A DNA stretch of 28,858 nucleotides. Source: an uncultured Prevotella sp. (GTDB taxonomy: Bacteria; Bacteroidota; Bacteroidia; Bacteroidales; Bacteroidaceae). The stretch is from positions 1-28,858 of the forward strand of contig USFX01000006.1 of assembly GCA_900553965.1 (NCBI GenBank). The letters run 5' to 3'. Below are positions 23,802 to 28,858 of the stretch, one piece after another. The number at the start of each line of letters is the position of its first letter. Within the stretch, counting starts at the first letter, position 1. The notes under the pieces were generated by a model. The model did not search any database, had not been told where the DNA came from, and worked only from the letters and a program-made list of their open reading frames with translations. The translations under genes were made by a program, and so were the position numbers.

Positions 23802-24827
23802 ATGAAGAAGTTTTTTATTTCTATGGTTGTATCTTTGATAGGTACGACAATGGCATTTGCCCAAAGTTCAATGTTGGCCACCCTCAATCATGATGGCACA
23901 ATCAGCACGTTCTATGGCTCTACAGCTCTTCGCGAAGCCCACGCTGCGGCTGAAAATGGAGACGTCATAACGCTGTCGTCAGGAACGTTTGTGTCTACGG
24001 ACATCACCAAGGCAATTACCCTGCGCGGCGCAGGAATGGGAATTGATGCCGCGACACAGAGTGAGCCTACGATAATTTCGGGAGACATCAAAATCAATAT
24101 TAATGATACGGTGACGAAACGGTTGACTATTGAAGGTATATATAATAATAGTAATGTATTTTATTCAACATCGACACTGAAGAATGCAATGTTTCTGAAA
24201 TGCAGATTTAAATATATAAATCATCAAGACAATGGTAAGTTGAAGGATGCGAGCTTTATACATTGCAGGATTGCTGATTATTTTAGCTTATATGACGATT
24301 GCTCTGCCACATGTATAAACTGCGTAATTGAAGATCCTTATTCAAATAATTCAAATACATCTAACTTTGAATTCATTAATTGTGTTATAACGTTAAATAA
24401 TAATTACTTAGATGATATAAAATCATCTTCGTTAAAAAACTGTATCATTAATTATTATAACAGTAATAATAGATATGGCTATATTAATTCCAATTGTACA
24501 GCATATAATAGTATAGGTATTAATAGCACACAAATATTTAAAAACATCACCAACTCAACAAACTCACTGGCAGAAGTTTCCGAAGTCTTCAAAACATATA
24601 CCGGCCAAAGTCTCAACCAACTTGACAACGAGACATTTGAACTGACAGACGCCGCAAAGGAAAAATATCACAGCATGGATGGAACGACCGAAGTTGGTAT
24701 CCACGGCGGTAGTCTGCCTTTCGACGCAACACCGTCAAATCCACAGATAACAAAATGCAACGTTGCGGCCAAGTCTACAGCTGACGGCAAGCTGAGCGTG
24801 GACATTCAGGTGAATTCAGCACAGTAA
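23802..24827 (+). CDS. secreted parallel beta-helix-like protein
   Basis: A 341-residue protein with a signal peptide (MKKFFISMVVSLIGTTMAFAQ). Residues about 25-75 (LNHDGTISTFYGSTALREAH, then NGDVITLSSGTF) are the N-cap typical of Bacteroidetes right-handed beta-helix proteins. The middle repeats short strands ending in N/C-rich turns (FLKCRFKYI, FIHCRIADY, CINCVIEDP, FINCVITLN, LKNCIINYY), the ladder pattern of a pectate-lyase-like fold. No catalytic residues are evident. The DNA for about 24110-24560 is far more A+T-rich than the ends (11 G/C of 60 in 24361-24420). The C-terminus stops soon after ITKCNVAAKSTADGKLSVDI, which may be truncated. Next gene follows after 24 bp. Confidence 0.75.
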   Translation: MKKFFISMVVSLIGTTMAFAQSSMLATLNHDGTISTFYGSTALREAHAAAENGDVITLSSGTFVSTDITKAITLRGAGMGIDAATQSEPTIISGDIKININDTVTKRLTIEGIYNNSNVFYSTSTLKNAMFLKCRFKYINHQDNGKLKDASFIHCRIADYFSLYDDCSATCINCVIEDPYSNNSNTSNFEFINCVITLNNNYLDDIKSSSLKNCIINYYNSNNRYGYINSNCTAYNSIGINSTQIFKNITNSTNSLAEVSEVFKTYTGQSLNQLDNETFELTDAAKEKYHSMDGTTEVGIHGGSLPFDATPSNPQITKCNVAAKSTADGKLSVDIQVNSAQ

Positions 24828-24851
24828 AGAACGGCACAGAACATTCAGCTT

Positions 24852-27800
24852 ATGCGAAGATATATATTATTCGCCCTGTTCCTATGTCTGCATTGGGTGG
24901 CATGGGGACAAAGCGGCTATGAATACAGATATTGGTTTGACGGCGACGAAACCAGCCAGCAGACAGGCTCGTCAGCGTCGGCCGAATGGCATATAGATGC
25001 CGACATGAGCAGACTGACGTGCTCAATGCACTCCATCCATCTGCAGGTGAAAGACGCCGAAGGACAGTGGAGCGCACCCGTGACACGCTATTTCGTGAAA
25101 TCCACTACGGCAGACATTCCGGTGTTCTATTGGTTTGACGGCAACGCCGAAAAGCGAAGTCTGTTGGCGGACGGCGACGGTCCGGTCATGATAGATGTTT
25201 CGGAACTCGGCGACGGCTTTCACGTAGCCTACTTTCAGGTTGCCGGCCGGAAAGACACGTCAATGCCCCAGTCGGGCATGTTCATCAAAGTGCCGCAGAC
25301 GGCAGGAGTGAGCTACCTGACATGTCTGTGCTCCATTGACGGAAAGACCTACCGTCAGGAGCGCGTGCCGTCATCGGGAGGCATCATCAGATGGGGCCTT
25401 GACGTCGCGGAGCTTCCGTATGGAATCCACCGCATCTCGGTGCAGGTCGTCACTCCGAGCGGAGCCGCGACCAACGTGTCGGAGCAGTTCTTCTTCCGCA
25501 GCACCACAGCGTCGGAGTTCGCCAACATGAAACTGCTCTACACCGTGGACGGCGACAACTTCTACTCAGAGGCCGGCCGCTTTGCCGACGGACTTTACCA
25601 CTTCGATGTCGATGTGGCCTCGCTCGAAGACGGTCTTCACCGGCTTACCTACATGCTTACGAGCGAGACAGGCACGTCGACCAAGGTGTCCACCGCGTTT
25701 TTCATGAAGACGCCCGTCGGCGGTCCCGGCATAACGCACTATCGCTATTGGCTGAACGACCGCGAGGATGCGGCCCATCAGACAAAGCTGGAAAAGCGCG
25801 CCGACCCGTTCAGTCTCATCACACTGTTGCCGGTAGAGACATGCGGCATACGAAGCTCATGTTTCCAGTTTGAGATAGAGGACGGCTCGCCCGTGATATA
25901 TGCCAAGAACGACCTCCACATGCAGTTCACAGATGTATCGGGCCGCATGGCGGAGATGTCCCGGCAGTATGTCGACTATTCCGTGGCCGAACCGGTGACC
26001 GACATTGCGGAGCTTGTCCCCAATGTGCGCAAGACGTCGGCCAAGCCAGCCGATAACGGAATAAACTGGTATGCCATGAAAGTCATTACGGGCGACAGTC
26101 TGGCGTTCAAGACCGATCAGGCATGCACCCTCCAGCTGTTCTCGCCGTCAGGCAAGGAAGTCTATTCGGCATCCGGCCCTTCATCCGTCGCTTTCGGCGG
26201 TTGCCACGCATACGAAGATGGCACGTACTATCTCGCCCTACACGACGTGAAAGGAACAAACGGCAGCAATATCTCCGTTGACTATCAGCATATAGACAAG
26301 TATGCCGTGCTGGAATATACACCGAAAACATTCGGAACACCGTCAACCGTCAACATTAATCTGTTCGGTAACGGTTTTACCGATTCCACACGTGTCGCAA
26401 TATACAATGCCGATACCACCTATTGGGCAAAGTACACCACGGCAAAAGGAATAACCAACCTTACGGCTATGTTTGAAATTCCGGATGTCACGGAAAGCCG
26501 CTTCTCCCTTAAAGTTCTTTATACCGCAGACGACTCCGTATGTATAGAGAACGCCATCAGTACGGTTGAAGCAGACAGTATCCCAGAACTCTCTATTTCC
26601 CTTGAAGGCAATCCGTTCTTCCTCGCAGGATCCAGTGCCACATATCAGATTAAGATAACCAATCAAAGCAACATCCCGACATATAATGTTCCGTTTACGG
26701 TAACGATAGATTGTATAGATGGAGATGAAAGCACCATATCGTCGATAAAGATTGGTGACGGACTGGCAGAAACGAGGAAGGCTGACTTCCGCAAATGGCT
26801 GACACATTATGCAGATGAAGACGATGCTGCGGAATTTGTGGAAAGTCTCTATGGCGATGACGACATGAGGCTATTCTATGTCAACAGAGATACCCTGACA
26901 GGAAAGAACTATCTTGTAGGAAACTTCGCCTTGCCGTACATCGATGGCGATTCAACCGTAACCATTCCAATAACAATCGGTAAGGTCACACACGACTTCA
27001 TTCTCCATGCTTCTATCAAGAAGAACTGGAAATACTTCTATAGAGTTATAAAGAATCCGAATCCCGATAGTGACGGCAACGATGGAACCGGCAATACCGG
27101 AACCGGTGGCAATGTCGGCATCGGTGGCGGAACAGGAACAGGTGGAACTGTTGGCGGAGGCTCAACTGGAGGTTCTGATGAAGACGATTCCGGAGACGGA
27201 GATTCAGAAGGAAAAGATTGCTGTGTAAAGACCGCCGCGACCTGTCTTGTCACATTGGCAACATCATGGCTCCCCTTGGATGTCGTTTCTGAGACTTGGG
27301 CCGAAACATGTGTCTACGACAAGCTGTCCAACGAAGTGGCCGGAGTTTTCAGCGACTTGTTCTGTAACGGTGAAGCTACCGACTTTACGAAACAACCGAA
27401 AACGCCCCAACCGGTAATCAGTGACGTCACAGAGTCATTCATCAAATGCACAATAGAGAATTTAGGTTCGATTGCCGGTAAAGCTGCCGTCAAGAAAATC
27501 CTGAAAGGTATAACCAAAGGTACTGCTGGAAAGGTGATGACTGTATATAGTGTGTTTAAGGATTGTGTCTACAAACCTTATAAAACATGGGTTGAGGGGT
27601 GTGGTGACGACGACGACGATGATGCAAACGCAACGCCCCTCCACTCCACTGACCCGAACGAGATACGCGGATATGTTTCTGAATCAGGAAGCACTTATAT
27701 CCGCAAAGATCTTGATAAGGTCTATTACACCATAGAGTTTGAGAATGATCCGGAGTTTGCTACAGCTGCGGCACACGAGGTCGTTGTGACGGACACACTG

Positions 27801-28712
27801 GATTATCACAAATTCGATTTGTCTACATTCACGCCCACAAGCATTAAGATTGGCGACCGGTTCGTTACGCTTGACGGAAACAACACGCCGATAGTGACCA
27901 TTGACATGCGTCCGGAGATAAATGCCATCGCTCAGGTCGAAATCAGGTATAACAAAGCCAAGGGAATTGCCAAATGGTATTTCTCGTCTTTAGACCCCAT
28001 GACAATGGAATCGACAGATGACCCGATGGACGGTTTTCTCCCTGTCAATGCAAACGGCAACGGTATTGGCGAAGTGTCGTTTGACATAGCCTTGAAAAAG
28101 GACTATGATGACGGTGAAAGAATGGAAAACATGGCGGAAATAACGTTTGACTACAACGAGCCGATACTTACTCCTCTGTGGGTGAACATCACCGACACGG
28201 TGGCTCCCATAAGCAGGATTGAAGAATGTGAGGAACTGAACGACAGCACTGTCATCCTACACTTCTCCGGTTCAGACAACCGCTCCGGTATATGGAAATA
28301 TGACCTGTATGTTCAGGAAACGTCCGATGCACCTTGGATAAAGACAGCAGAAAATATCACAGATAGCCTGTATGAGTTCAAAGGTTACGCCGGATTCAAC
28401 TACGGCTTCTGCGTGTTGGCCACTGACTCTGCCGGCAATGTTGAGCAAAAGATATTTGAGCGTGAAGCATCCAAGACAACCTATAAAGTAGGTGATGCTA
28501 ACGGAGATGGCGCAGTGGACATACTCGATGTATCGCTTGCTATTGCCAAATATCTTGGCAATGACGATATCTACCTGAACTTTGAGGCCACCGACACCAA
28601 TGGCGATGGCACGATAGACATCATTGATGCTTCAAGTATTCAGAAAATATATCTATCATCAAACGGTAAGAAACTTATAACTAAAAGACAACGAACAAGA
28701 AGAAAACAATGA
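24852..28712 (+). CDS. large modular secreted protein with C-terminal dockerin-like domain
   Basis: A 1286-residue protein. Signal peptide: residues 1-19. Residues about 24-375 are five imperfect repeats of 60-75 residues opening with Y-W-F-D-G-like motifs and containing D-V-xx-L-x-D-G-x-H-x. Residues 383-486 resemble a PPC-type beta-sandwich (DGTYYLALHDV), 488-574 an IPT/TIG-like domain (LFGNGFTDSTRVAIYN), and 578-621 a CARDB-like stretch. A Gly/Thr then Asp/Glu linker spans 738-788; a Cys-rich helical insert spans 789-918 and ends in six Asp; a DPNE-led beta domain of the surface-protein type spans about 934-1115. Residues 1213-1275 hold two dockerin-type calcium loops (DANGDGAVDILD, DTNGDGTIDIID). 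A basic tail ends the protein. No enzyme domain is seen; an adhesin or scaffold role is inferred. Confidence 0.8.
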   Translation: MRRYILFALFLCLHWVAWGQSGYEYRYWFDGDETSQQTGSSASAEWHIDADMSRLTCSMHSIHLQVKDAEGQWSAPVTRYFVKSTTADIPVFYWFDGNAEKRSLLADGDGPVMIDVSELGDGFHVAYFQVAGRKDTSMPQSGMFIKVPQTAGVSYLTCLCSIDGKTYRQERVPSSGGIIRWGLDVAELPYGIHRISVQVVTPSGAATNVSEQFFFRSTTASEFANMKLLYTVDGDNFYSEAGRFADGLYHFDVDVASLEDGLHRLTYMLTSETGTSTKVSTAFFMKTPVGGPGITHYRYWLNDREDAAHQTKLEKRADPFSLITLLPVETCGIRSSCFQFEIEDGSPVIYAKNDLHMQFTDVSGRMAEMSRQYVDYSVAEPVTDIAELVPNVRKTSAKPADNGINWYAMKVITGDSLAFKTDQACTLQLFSPSGKEVYSASGPSSVAFGGCHAYEDGTYYLALHDVKGTNGSNISVDYQHIDKYAVLEYTPKTFGTPSTVNINLFGNGFTDSTRVAIYNADTTYWAKYTTAKGITNLTAMFEIPDVTESRFSLKVLYTADDSVCIENAISTVEADSIPELSISLEGNPFFLAGSSATYQIKITNQSNIPTYNVPFTVTIDCIDGDESTISSIKIGDGLAETRKADFRKWLTHYADEDDAAEFVESLYGDDDMRLFYVNRDTLTGKNYLVGNFALPYIDGDSTVTIPITIGKVTHDFILHASIKKNWKYFYRVIKNPNPDSDGNDGTGNTGTGGNVGIGGGTGTGGTVGGGSTGGSDEDDSGDGDSEGKDCCVKTAATCLVTLATSWLPLDVVSETWAETCVYDKLSNEVAGVFSDLFCNGEATDFTKQPKTPQPVISDVTESFIKCTIENLGSIAGKAAVKKILKGITKGTAGKVMTVYSVFKDCVYKPYKTWVEGCGDDDDDDANATPLHSTDPNEIRGYVSESGSTYIRKDLDKVYYTIEFENDPEFATAAAHEVVVTDTLDYHKFDLSTFTPTSIKIGDRFVTLDGNNTPIVTIDMRPEINAIAQVEIRYNKAKGIAKWYFSSLDPMTMESTDDPMDGFLPVNANGNGIGEVSFDIALKKDYDDGERMENMAEITFDYNEPILTPLWVNITDTVAPISRIEECEELNDSTVILHFSGSDNRSGIWKYDLYVQETSDAPWIKTAENITDSLYEFKGYAGFNYGFCVLATDSAGNVEQKIFEREASKTTYKVGDANGDGAVDILDVSLAIAKYLGNDDIYLNFEATDTNGDGTIDIIDASSIQKIYLSSNGKKLITKRQRTRRKQ

Positions 28713-28858
28713 AAACAATAAGATTCATTTTAATGTGGCTTGCACTGTATTCAGTGCAAGCCATGGCCCAGACCAACAACACACTTGAAGTCTGGATGGA
28801 CAAGACTATATCTATAACAGCCGATGGGACCTCCGTGACCTATGTCACAATCTATCAG
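28709..28858 (+). CDS. exported protein, partial (cut by window end)
   Basis: The first 50 codons of a gene that runs off the window. The ATG at 28709 overlaps the stop of the dockerin-like gene (ATGA), so the two are translationally coupled. A signal peptide (MKTIRFILMWLALYSVQAMA) is followed by TNNTLEVWMDKTISITADGTSVTYVTI, a beta-strand-rich start that resembles the N-terminal strands of cohesin-like or BACON-like surface modules. That resemblance is weak; function is not assigned. Confidence 0.7.
   Translation, partial: MKTIRFILMWLALYSVQAMAQTNNTLEVWMDKTISITADGTSVTYVTIYQ

Noticed and set aside
28640..28712. Type IX secretion C-terminal signal on the dockerin-like protein
   Set aside because: The protein ends in a dockerin-like module and a basic tail, not in a T9SS sorting domain.

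Overview
The window comes from a member of the Bacteroidales, most likely a Prevotella-type genome of about 50% G+C. The evidence: nearly every gene start is preceded by the Bacteroidetes promoter pattern (TTG at -33, about 20 nt, then TAnnTTTG at -7), Shine-Dalgarno sequences are almost absent, an NfnA-NfnB-type fusion is present, and many signal peptides end in Ala-Gln. Intergenic DNA is rich in palindromic repeats of types I remember from Prevotella genomes. No tRNA, rRNA, CRISPR array, transposase or integrase was seen.

Layout. 1-358: a nested REP-like inverted repeat. 359-583: small winged-helix protein. 612-2066 (minus): three small exported or lipoprotein genes of unknown function, probably read from a promoter near 2600 through a leader of about 530 nt that holds a 140-nt imperfect hairpin. 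2667-2764: three near-identical palindromes. 2946-3605: exported DUF4893-like protein. 3609-4713: divergent HxlR regulator and exported GlcG/HbpS-type protein sharing a control region. 4714-6224: gene-free, with a dispersed repeat and a candidate small RNA. 6225-6826: rplU-rpmA. 7142-10363: carB. 10771-12060: serS. 12321-14771: ferredoxin-NADP reductase-like/glutamate-synthase-small-subunit-like fusion. 14860-15973: DUF486 membrane protein and TtcA-like thiolase. 16050-18092: PD40 exported protein and nucleoside phosphorylase. 18191-18982: second copy of the dispersed repeat plus a large palindrome. 18983-23036: TolC/HlyD/MFS tripartite efflux operon. 23105-28858: long structured leader, then an operon of surface or secreted proteins (beta-helix protein, 1286-residue multidomain protein with a C-terminal dockerin-like module, and a third exported protein cut by the window end).

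The left two thirds is mostly housekeeping (translation, pyrimidine/arginine precursor synthesis, redox, tRNA thiolation) broken up by repeats. The most open material is the non-coding structure: the leader at 2067-2596, the candidate sRNA at 5697-5791, and the roughly 350-nt promoter-to-terminator unit at 23357-23711 in front of the dockerin operon. That last pairing, a structured leader ending in an intrinsic terminator upstream of a surface-protein operon, is the best candidate for an undescribed regulated system. All functional statements are read from sequence alone; no database search was possible.
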